Positions 46,559-52,824 of a stretch of DNA of 52,824 bases are shown one piece after another. The position numbers were made by a program, and so were the translations under genes. The notes beneath the pieces are model-generated. The model saw nothing but the letters and a program-made list of their open reading frames with translations. It made no database searches and was not told the DNA's origin. This DNA comes from Burkholderiales bacterium (GTDB lineage Bacteria; Pseudomonadota; Gammaproteobacteria; Burkholderiales; SG8-39). Each line of letters starts with the position of its first letter. Position 1 is the first letter of the stretch. The stretch spans positions 1 through 52,824 of the forward strand of contig JACZJT010000064.1 in assembly GCA_014860445.1 (NCBI GenBank), given 5' to 3'.

Positions 46559-47430
46559 CGCTCGCGGGCCAGGTGATTGCAGCCTACGGCCGCCACTACC
46601 TGGTTGAGACCGGGGACGGTCGTCGTTACGCCTGTTTTCCGCGCGGCAAGAAAAGCGCGGTTGCCTGCGGGGACAGGGTCATGTTCGCGCAAACCGCGGA
46701 CGAGCAAGGCGTGATCGAAGCGGTGGACCCGCGCTCCTCGCTGTTTTCGCGTTCGGCAGCCCACAGGCAGAAGCTGATCGCCGCCAACGTGACCCAGCTT
46801 GCCATCGTGGTCGCCGCGGAGCCCAGCTTCAGCGAAGAGCTGATCAATCGCTGCCTGGTGGCAGCCGAATATCAGGACATGCGCGCGTTGATCCTGCTGA
46901 ACAAATGCGATTTGAAGGACGCGGCCGCCGCGGCGCTGGCGCGTCTCGAACCCTACACGCAAGCCGGATATCGCGTGGTCGAGTTGTCGGCGCTCGAGGA
47001 CGCGGAACTGCTGCGCCCCCTTTTCTCGCATCAGGCCACGGTGCTGGTGGGGCAGTCCGGCATGGGCAAGTCGACCATCGTCAACGCCTTGTTTCCGGAT
47101 GCGCAGGTGGCCACCCGGGAGATTTCCGCCTTCCTCGCATCCGGCCGCCACACCACGACCCAGGCCCGGATGTACCGGCTCGATGCCGGCAGTACGCTCA
47201 TAGACTGCCCGGGCCTTCAGGAATTCGGACTGCACCACCTGTCGCGCCAGGACATCGAATCGGGCTTCATCGAATTCCGCCCCCTGCTTGGACACTGCCG
47301 CTTCCAGAACTGCCGTCACCTGAGCGAGCCCGGTTGCGCCCTGACGAAGGCCGCGGCCGAGGAGACGATCCATCCGCGCCGGCTGGACATGTTCCGCCGC
47401 ATCAGTCTTGCGGAAGCCGAACAGAGATAG
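46555..47430 (+). CDS. rsgA: Ribosome small subunit-dependent GTPase A
   Basis: A 291-residue circularly permuted GTPase that helps mature the 30S subunit. An N-terminal OB fold (residues 1-70) is followed by G4 NKCD near residue 120, then G1 GQSGMGKS at 166-173 and G3 DCPG, the permuted order typical of RsgA. A C-terminal zinc finger is visible as GHCRFQNCRHLSEPGC. The ATG overlaps the phhB stop. The last base of its stop codon is the first base of a TA-flanked foldback element, so the element lies immediately at the gene end without truncating it. Confidence 0.97.
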   Translation: MTLAGQVIAAYGRHYLVETGDGRRYACFPRGKKSAVACGDRVMFAQTADEQGVIEAVDPRSSLFSRSAAHRQKLIAANVTQLAIVVAAEPSFSEELINRCLVAAEYQDMRALILLNKCDLKDAAAAALARLEPYTQAGYRVVELSALEDAELLRPLFSHQATVLVGQSGMGKSTIVNALFPDAQVATREISAFLASGRHTTTQARMYRLDAGSTLIDCPGLQEFGLHHLSRQDIESGFIEFRPLLGHCRFQNCRHLSEPGCALTKAAAEETIHPRRLDMFRRISLAEAEQR

Positions 47431-47611
47431 GGTCTGTTTACATTCAGCACATGAGCGCGACGGGGGCAATTTTGGATACAGCACAAGGCGTGAGGAGCGC
47501 CGTTTGGTCATTCCAAACAAGCGACGAGCAACGCCGTGCTGTGCCAAAATTATCCCCCGTCCCTTCGGGTTGCCTCCAAATGCGGCGCCTGCGGTGGATG
47601 TAAACAGACCC
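47430..47611. mobile_element. 182-bp MITE-like foldback element with TA target duplication
   Basis: Terminal inverted repeats GGGTCTGTTTACAT (47430-47443) and ATGTAAACAGACCC (47598-47611) match perfectly over 14 bp. Each is flanked by TA (47428-47429 and 47612-47613), the target duplication of the IS630/Tc1-mariner group. Inside, a second pair of arms of about 30 bp (starting GACGGGGG, ending CCCCCGTC) pairs with few mismatches, and GTTTGG-TCATT-CCAAAC (47502-47518) forms the tip. No coding sequence is present. It lies between rsgA and the DUF2007 gene, occupying nearly all of the gap. Confidence 0.82.
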
Positions 47612-47616
47612 TAGCC

Positions 47617-47931
47617 ATGCAGTTGCTGTACAGCTCGCTCAATCTGCACGAGATCCACCATCTCAAGAACCTGCTTGAGGCGGAGGGCATCCGCTGCCAG
47701 GTCAGGAACGAGCTGCTCAGTCGCCTCGCGGGAGAAATCCCGTTTACCGAATGCGCGCCCGAACTATGGTTGCTGGATCCGCGCGACCTGGACCAGGCCC
47801 GGCGCATCGTAACGGACTTTGGCCGCCCTGCCGTCCCCAAGCCCTCATGGCAGTGTCCGATCTGCGGCGAGAACCTGGAAGGCCAGTTCAGCGCCTGCTG
47901 GCATTGCGGCGCGCCGCGGCCCGCCGGCTAA
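47617..47931 (+). CDS. DUF2007/zinc-ribbon small protein
   Basis: A 104-residue protein with an N-terminal DUF2007 domain (MQLLYSSLNLHEIHHLKNLLEAEGI, a possible PII-like or signal-transducing fold) and a C-terminal zinc ribbon CPICG...CWHCG (residues about 84-100). Function is unknown. The ATG at 47617 lies 5 bp after the foldback element; no clear ribosome binding site precedes it, probably because the element supplies the upstream sequence. An in-frame start further upstream would lie inside the element and is less likely. Confidence 0.8.
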   Translation: MQLLYSSLNLHEIHHLKNLLEAEGIRCQVRNELLSRLAGEIPFTECAPELWLLDPRDLDQARRIVTDFGRPAVPKPSWQCPICGENLEGQFSACWHCGAPRPAG

Positions 47932-48055
47932 AGTGCGGTTGCCGGGATAAGTACGATGTCTCCGAAATGATTTTGTCCGCGAACTTTTAATTTTTCAGGC
48001 GGGCGATTAGTATTCGAGCCGCGCTGTCCGGACTCGATATGCGAAGGAGATCCCC

Positions 48056-48532
48056 ATGCTGGAGCTGAATGTAAACGGTCGCATCCATCGCGTCGACGTC
48101 GAAGCAGAAATGCCTTTGCTCTGGGTCTTGCGCGACCATTTGAATCTGCATGGCACCAAGTACGGCTGCGGGATTTCGCTCTGCGGCGCCTGCACGGTGC
48201 ATGTGGACGGTGTAGCGGTACGCTCGTGCTCGCTGCCTGTGGCACGCGCGGCCGGAAAGAAAATCGTCACCATCGAAGGCCTGTCGCCGCGCGGGCTGCA
48301 TCGCATCCAGGAAGCCTGGATCGAACATCAGGTCCCGCAGTGCGGCTATTGTCAGACCGGGATGATCATGTCAGCCGCCGCCCTGCTTGAAAAAAAGCCG
48401 CTGCCCACGGATGCAGACATCGACGAGACCATGAGCAATCTGTGCCGCTGCGGCACCTATGCACGGGTTAGAAAGGCCATTCACGCCGCGGCAGGCGGAA
48501 CGACCAAGCCCGCAGCACCCGGCAAAGCCTGA
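48056..48532 (+). CDS. 2Fe-2S small subunit of a molybdenum hydroxylase (IorA-type)
   Basis: A 158-residue iron-sulfur subunit of the xanthine oxidase family. The plant-ferredoxin-type cluster ligands are C38, C43, C46 and C58 ([17 protein letters not shown]...SC); the second cluster is formed by CGYCQTG and NLCRCGTY. It transfers electrons from the molybdenum subunit. GAAGGAG precedes the ATG. It has no signal peptide, whereas its partner has a Tat leader, so it is likely exported as a complex. The large subunit follows 11 bp later. Substrate not known; isoquinoline 1-oxidoreductase and aldehyde oxidoreductases have this layout. Confidence 0.9.
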   Translation: MLELNVNGRIHRVDVEAEMPLLWVLRDHLNLHGTKYGCGISLCGACTVHVDGVAVRSCSLPVARAAGKKIVTIEGLSPRGLHRIQEAWIEHQVPQCGYCQTGMIMSAAALLEKKPLPTDADIDETMSNLCRCGTYARVRKAIHAAAGGTTKPAAPGKA

Positions 48533-48543
48533 GGCCCGCCGCC

Positions 48544-50694
48544 ATGAGCCTCAGACTAAGCCGCCGCCAATTCCTCAAAGCCTCCGCCGCTGCGGGCGGC
48601 GGCCTCGCGCTCGAATTCAGTTTTCCCATGTGCAGCTCGGCAGCCGCGGGCGGGGCTGCCACCGAAGTCAACGCGTGGGTGGTGATCCACACGGACGACC
48701 GCGTTGTCGTGCGTATCGCGCGCTCCGAGATGGGGCAAGGCACCTATACCGCACTGGCTCAACTCGTCGCGGAAGAGCTCGACTGCGACTGGACGAATGT
48801 AAGCGCCGAGTTCGCCTCACCCAATGAACATATCCGCAGAAACCGCATCTGGGGTTCCATGTCCACCGGCGGCAGCCAAGGCGTGCGCTCGTCGCAGGAT
48901 TACGTGCGCAAGGCAGGCGCGGCCGCGCGAACGATGCTGATACAGGCAGCGGCCAACCGCTGGAAGGTTCCGGTATCGGAGTGCCGCGTGGACAAGGGTG
49001 TCATATCGCACCGGCCATCGCAAAGGACGCTTCGATACGGGCAGGTCGCCGCCGAGGCGGCCCGACTTGAACCACCGAAAGCCGTAAGCTTGCGCGACGC
49101 CGGGAACTGGAAAATCGCAGGCCGGCCGCTGCCGCGGCTCGACATTCCGGACAAGGTACTGGGCAAGCCGGTTTTCGCCGTCGACGTCGCATTGCCCGGA
49201 ATGCTGCATGCATCCATCGCGCAGTGCCCGGTGTTCGGCGGCAAAGTGAAATCCCTGAACGCGGATGCCGCACAAAAGATGCGCGGTGTAAAAAAGATCG
49301 TACGCGAGGAGCGCTTCGTCGCCGTCATTGCCGACAGCTGGTGGCGCGCGAACGAGGCGCTGAAGCAGTTGAAAATCGAGTGGGACGAGGGCGCCAACGG
49401 CAATGCCTCGAACGAAACCATCGCCGCGATGCTGCGCGAGGGCCTTGCCGACCCGAATTTGCCCCAGGCACGCAAGATCGGCAACGCGGACACGGCGCTC
49501 GCTTCCGCAGCGACGGTGATCGAAGCCGAGTACCAGTCGCCCTATCTCAACCATGCGACCATGGAACCGCAGACCTGCACTGCATGGTTCAGACCGGACG
49601 GTTTCCTCGAGGTGTGGACGTCGACGCAGAATGGCGAGGCGTCCCTGGCGGTCGCCGCCCGGACCGCCGGCCTGCCGCTGGAGCAGGTCGAAGTCCACAA
49701 AATGATGCTAGGCGGCGGTTTTGGCCGTCGCGGTGGCCCCCAGGATTTCGTCATTCAGGGTGTCACCATCGCCAAGGCTATGCGCGGTACCCCGGTGAAA
49801 ATGATGTGGTCGCGCGAAGAGGACATGCAGCACGGCTACTACCGCCCGGCCAGCGTGGTGAAAATGAAAGCGGGCCTGGATGCGCAAGGCAGGCTCATCG
49901 CCATGCATACTCGCATCGCCTGCCCGTCAATACTCGCCTATCTGGGTATCAGCAGAGGCGATGCAAGCATCGACTTCACCGCCGTGCGCACCCTGAGCGA
50001 CATGCCCTATGCCGTGCCGCACCAGCAGGTCGATTACGCGATGCGCAACGGACATGTCCCGGTCGGCTTCTGGCGCGCGCCGGGCCAGCAAAACGGATAC
50101 TACCGCGAGTGTTTCATCGATGAACTCGCCGCGGCCGCCGGCAAGGACCCGGTCGAATTTCGTCTGGGAATGCTCGCGGAAAACGACAAGGACAGGCTGG
50201 TGCTCGAGGCCGTGTCAAAAGCCGCAGGCTGGGGTACGCCGCCACCGCCGGGCGTGCACCGCGGCATCGCGGTGGTCAGCGGCTTCGGCAGCTATGCCGC
50301 GACCGTGGCCGAAGTATCCGTGAGTGCAAAGGGCGAACTCAAGGTGCAGCGCATTGTCGTCGCCATCGACTCAGGCTACGTCGTCAATCCTGACAATTGC
50401 CGCGCACAGGCGGAGAGCAACGTGGTCTACGGCCTGGGCAGCATCCTCTACCAGGAGAACAACGTGAAGGACGGGCGTATCGTGGAATCGAATTTCCACG
50501 ATTTCCGCCTGCCGCAAATCGCCGAAATGCCGAAGGTCGAAACCGTGCTCGTGCCCACGGGCGGCTTCTGGGGCGGGCACGGCGAACCCGGCATCCTTCC
50601 CCTGACGCCCGCCATCTGCAACGCCATATACGCAGCCACCGGCAAGCGCATCCGCGCGCTGCCTCTGACGCACCACGACCTGCGCCGGGCATAG
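48544..50694 (+). CDS. Molybdopterin-binding large subunit of a periplasmic molybdenum hydroxylase (IorB-type)
   Basis: A 716-residue catalytic subunit of the xanthine dehydrogenase family, IorB branch. The N-terminus has a twin-arginine leader (SRRQFLKASAAAGGGLAL), so the folded enzyme is moved to the periplasm by Tat. Molybdenum-cofactor contacts are visible in GGGFGRRGG (near residue 395), GFWRAPGQQNGYY, and the catalytic Glu in GGHGEPG near residue 680. It forms an operon with the 2Fe-2S subunit. The cytochrome c subunit that often accompanies this family is not adjacent, and no MocA/XdhC maturation gene follows. Substrate: an aldehyde or N-heterocycle is likely but not determined. Confidence 0.92.
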   Translation: MSLRLSRRQFLKASAAAGGGLALEFSFPMCSSAAAGGAATEVNAWVVIHTDDRVVVRIARSEMGQGTYTALAQLVAEELDCDWTNVSAEFASPNEHIRRNRIWGSMSTGGSQGVRSSQDYVRKAGAAARTMLIQAAANRWKVPVSECRVDKGVISHRPSQRTLRYGQVAAEAARLEPPKAVSLRDAGNWKIAGRPLPRLDIPDKVLGKPVFAVDVALPGMLHASIAQCPVFGGKVKSLNADAAQKMRGVKKIVREERFVAVIADSWWRANEALKQLKIEWDEGANGNASNETIAAMLREGLADPNLPQARKIGNADTALASAATVIEAEYQSPYLNHATMEPQTCTAWFRPDGFLEVWTSTQNGEASLAVAARTAGLPLEQVEVHKMMLGGGFGRRGGPQDFVIQGVTIAKAMRGTPVKMMWSREEDMQHGYYRPASVVKMKAGLDAQGRLIAMHTRIACPSILAYLGISRGDASIDFTAVRTLSDMPYAVPHQQVDYAMRNGHVPVGFWRAPGQQNGYYRECFIDELAAAAGKDPVEFRLGMLAENDKDRLVLEAVSKAAGWGTPPPPGVHRGIAVVSGFGSYAATVAEVSVSAKGELKVQRIVVAIDSGYVVNPDNCRAQAESNVVYGLGSILYQENNVKDGRIVESNFHDFRLPQIAEMPKVETVLVPTGGFWGGHGEPGILPLTPAICNAIYAATGKRIRALPLTHHDLRRA

Positions 50695-50727
50695 CTATTC
50701 GGTTAAGCGCGCGCCACTAAAGGATAG

Positions 50728-51651
50728 CTAACTTAATGCTCTGGCGATCGCCAGCAGCAGCAATACAAACAGCATCACGACCAGCGCACGCCAGACCAGC
50801 CCGATGGTGCTGTCGAGAAAGCCGACGTCGGCGTCGTCTCCCAGTCCCATTTCCGGCCGGTCCACCGGATTCTCTTCCGCCAGAAAAGGCATGCCCAGCC
50901 GCACGCCCATCGCTCCGGCACCGCTGGCCAGCACCACGCCCAGAGAAGGGTCCGGCCACTTTGCAGCCTGCCCGCGCCAGCAATATGCGGCGTCTTCGAA
51001 ATCGCCGACCACGGCGAACGCGATCCCGGTCAGCCGCGCAGGCGCCCAGTCGAGCAGCCGGAACACCTGCCCGGCGAAGTCGCCGAACGCCGCCAGTTCG
51101 GCATCGCCGCGTTCGGCCCAGCGCTGGTGCAGGAACGCCGACAGGCGGTAGAGAATCGCACCGACCGGCCCCGGCAACAACACGAACCAGAACACCACCG
51201 CGAACACATGCCGGTGCGAGGCGATCAGGGCTTCTTCGATGGTGAGGCGTGCAACCTCTTCGGCATTCAGACGTTCGCAGCTCGCGCCGCGCCACTCACC
51301 CAGGATCACTCGCGCCTCGGCCAGATCACCATTCTTGAGCGCCCAATGTATGTCTGTGAAATAGTGGCTCACCTGGCGAAACCCCATGGTCACATAGAGG
51401 ATGAGCACATTGAAAGCCAGCGCCAGAAACGGCGATACGCCATAGAGCAGGTAATAAGCCACAATCGCCAGGAGCATCGCAGGCACCACGCCGAGCATCC
51501 AGGCGATGATTCCGTGCGATCGCTCTCCCGCATTGAAATGCTGCTGCAGGAAATCTGCAAAACGGCCGGCCCAGGACGCCAGTTCCTTGCGTTCGGCGAG
51601 CGGTCGCCACTGCTCGAGCAAGAGGGCGATGATCAGGGAAACGAGGCTCAT
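50728..51651 (-). CDS. CobD/CbiB-family membrane protein
   Basis: A 307-residue integral membrane protein with four or five hydrophobic helices, similar to the CobD/CbiB-like proteins of Betaproteobacteria (adenosylcobinamide-phosphate synthase fold, related to AmpE). Conserved-looking segments are LLLEQWRPL at the start, MGFRQVSHYF and LLPGPVGAILYRL. True CobD acts in cobalamin side-chain assembly; these betaproteobacterial homologues are found without cobalamin clusters and their role is unclear. No other cob gene is present here. It converges with the molybdenum hydroxylase operon. Confidence 0.8.
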   Translation of the reverse strand: MSLVSLIIALLLEQWRPLAERKELASWAGRFADFLQQHFNAGERSHGIIAWMLGVVPAMLLAIVAYYLLYGVSPFLALAFNVLILYVTMGFRQVSHYFTDIHWALKNGDLAEARVILGEWRGASCERLNAEEVARLTIEEALIASHRHVFAVVFWFVLLPGPVGAILYRLSAFLHQRWAERGDAELAAFGDFAGQVFRLLDWAPARLTGIAFAVVGDFEDAAYCWRGQAAKWPDPSLGVVLASGAGAMGVRLGMPFLAEENPVDRPEMGLGDDADVGFLDSTIGLVWRALVVMLFVLLLLAIARALS

Positions 51652-51756
51652 TGTTGGGGCGGGATTCTCGGACGATGATACGGGACGGCAGGCAGGATAT
51701 TATACGCACTCCCACTGCTTCAAACGCAGCGCCGGGCACAGACGATGCGCGCCGGA

Positions 51757-52401
51757 CTAGCTAGCGGTCAGAAACGCATAGAAGTTCATCAGCATGCCCG
51801 CGGTCGCGCCCCAGATATAGCGCTGTTCATAGGGCATGACGTAATAGTACCGGGTGCGGCCCTGATACTGCAGCGTATTGCGCTGGTGGTTCCCCGGGTC
51901 GAGAAAAAACGCCAAGGGCACCTCGAACGCCTCCGCCACCTCGAACGCGTCCAGAGTCAATACCGGCGGAGACCTCACCAATCCGACTACCGGCGTTACA
52001 TGGTAGCCGGTAACCGTCGTGTATTCCGGCAAAGCGCCGAGTATTTCGACATGGGTGTGCGGCAGACCGATTTCCTCATACGTTTCGCGCAGGGCCGTCG
52101 CCGCCGGGGATGCGTCGCCTGCTTCGCTGCGTCCGCCGGGAAAGCTGATCTGGCCGGCGTGATCGTACAGGTGGTCGGTGCGCTGGGTCAGCAGGACGGT
52201 AAGCCCGGATTCCCTTACGACCACGGGTACCAGCACCGCCGCGGGTCGCAGCGCCTCGCCCTGCCGCCAAAGGTGTCCGTCCCCCGTAGCGATCGGCGCC
52301 ACGGCGCGGCCGGGCGCGAAGCGCTGGCGCAGCCAGGCTTCCGCTGCGGGTGCGCTCATTTCGATCAGTTCGCTTGCATCAGACAGCATGTTTGGATTCA
52401 T
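51757..52401 (-). CDS. Nudix CoA pyrophosphatase
   Basis: A 214-residue Nudix hydrolase of the CoA diphosphatase group (NudL/YeaB-like), which splits CoA and its derivatives into phosphopantetheine and 3',5'-ADP. The CoA-specific signature LLTQRTDHLYDHAGQISFPGG is seen directly before the Nudix box GGRSEAGDASPAATALRETYEEIGL (described here in two parts). The acidic RE-x2-EE residues that bind magnesium are intact. ATG at 52401 is preferred to a GTG six codons upstream; neither has a strong ribosome binding site. It lies next to the CobD/CbiB gene, a usual betaproteobacterial arrangement. Confidence 0.9.
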   Translation of the reverse strand: MNPNMLSDASELIEMSAPAAEAWLRQRFAPGRAVAPIATGDGHLWRQGEALRPAAVLVPVVVRESGLTVLLTQRTDHLYDHAGQISFPGGRSEAGDASPAATALRETYEEIGLPHTHVEILGALPEYTTVTGYHVTPVVGLVRSPPVLTLDAFEVAEAFEVPLAFFLDPGNHQRNTLQYQGRTRYYYVMPYEQRYIWGATAGMLMNFYAFLTAS

Positions 52402-52498
52402 GTTCTGCAGCGCCAGCACACCCCGGGAAAAGCGATCGGCATCGGATCTGCGCCGACGTTTCGCCGGAACCGGGCGCGGCGCGACCGGGACGCTGATT

Positions 52499-52819
52499 TT
52501 ACTGAATTGCCGACTTCGGCGTGGCGAGCAGCCGGGTGACCTGGATCTTTTCGCGGATGATCATGCCGTCATTGACCGGCTTGATCTCATTGATCCAGGT
52601 CGGGCTCTCGTACATCTCCGCATACAGGCGCAGGCGCTCCTGCTCGCTTTCGAAGCGACGGAGCCAGACATAGATATCCGGATCTTCTTCGGCGATGAAA
52701 CTGCCCAGCACCGTCACGCCGAGTGAAACCTGATAGGGAATGATCTTTTCCTCCATCCATTTCACCCAGCGCTCGCGCTGGCCGGGTTTCAACCGGTACT
52801 GGCGCAGTTCGAATATCAT
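52499..52819 (-). CDS. NIPSNAP family protein
   Basis: A complete 106-residue NIPSNAP-domain protein starting 5 bp from the window edge. The pattern ELRQYRLKPGQRERWVKWMEE, then IYVWLRRFESEQER and RLRLYAEMYESPTWINEI is characteristic of this dimeric alpha/beta-barrel family. Molecular function is not known for bacterial members; some occur in catabolic clusters. It is on the same strand as the Nudix gene with 97 bp between them. Upstream context is cut off. Confidence 0.87.
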   Translation of the reverse strand: MIFELRQYRLKPGQRERWVKWMEEKIIPYQVSLGVTVLGSFIAEEDPDIYVWLRRFESEQERLRLYAEMYESPTWINEIKPVNDGMIIREKIQVTRLLATPKSAIQ

Positions 52820-52824
52820 CGCCC

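Noticed and set aside
44940-47430. Possible HtpX chaperone-linked protease instead of a Ste24-like enzyme.
   Set aside because: The length of 428 residues and long N-terminal membrane domain fit the Ste24-like M48 group, whereas HtpX is about 290 residues.

Overview
The window is GC-rich, densely coded chromosomal DNA that reads as a free-living, respiratory betaproteobacterium, probably Burkholderiales or a close relative. The main support is gene order: fdxA next to trxA-rho-rpmE; orn divergent from an M48 protease-phhB-rsgA run; and a CobD/CbiB-like protein beside a CoA pyrophosphatase. I see no rRNA, tRNA, CRISPR array, phage module or intact insertion sequence.

Layout. 1-4721 (minus): an AddA-like helicase-nuclease, cut by the window edge, and its AddB-like PD-(D/E)XK partner. 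4834-8134 (plus): a short-loop (cyanide-insensitive type) cytochrome bd oxidase behind a Crp/Fnr-type site, then a peroxiredoxin-glutaredoxin hybrid. 8283-12467: a stand-alone dihydrolipoamide dehydrogenase-like flavoprotein, ferredoxin FdxA, thioredoxin, Rho and ribosomal protein L31. 12594-18020 (plus): a GT39/ArnT-like membrane glycosyltransferase, phosphoglucose isomerase and a YgiQ radical SAM protein in one tightly packed run. 18017-19749: an HD-domain protein and a small acyltransferase. 19907-24134 (plus): a phosphonate-type ABC importer (phnD-phnC-phnE-phnE) ending in a DUF3750 lipoprotein-like gene. 24268-26356 (minus): larB and larA, separated by a long palindromic repeat. 26772-28796: an unrecognised 674-residue lipoprotein.

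28934-37022 (minus) is the most unusual part. A NarL-type response regulator, a membrane hybrid histidine kinase and one 1860-residue protein form an apparent operon. The large protein joins a cholesterol-oxidase-like GMC flavoenzyme, an alpha/beta hydrolase with a cysteine in the nucleophile position, and a PhoD-like metallophosphatase. An 18-bp palindrome lies upstream of the regulator gene. The substrate is unknown; a lipid or sterol-like compound is a guess from the families.

37211-44213: a family III CoA-transferase, a small lipoprotein cytochrome c behind a possible Fnr-type site, a GAF-GAF-PAS-adenylate cyclase-TPR protein preceded by a helical protein built of five exact 36-residue repeats, a flavin reductase-like protein, and a D-lactate/glycolate-type FAD dehydrogenase. 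44352-52819: oligoribonuclease, M48 protease, phhB, rsgA, a 182-bp TA-flanked foldback element (MITE-like), a DUF2007 zinc-ribbon protein, a Tat-exported IorAB-type molybdenum hydroxylase, a CobD/CbiB-like membrane protein, CoA pyrophosphatase and a NIPSNAP protein.

All functional calls come from reading motifs and recalling families. No database search was run.
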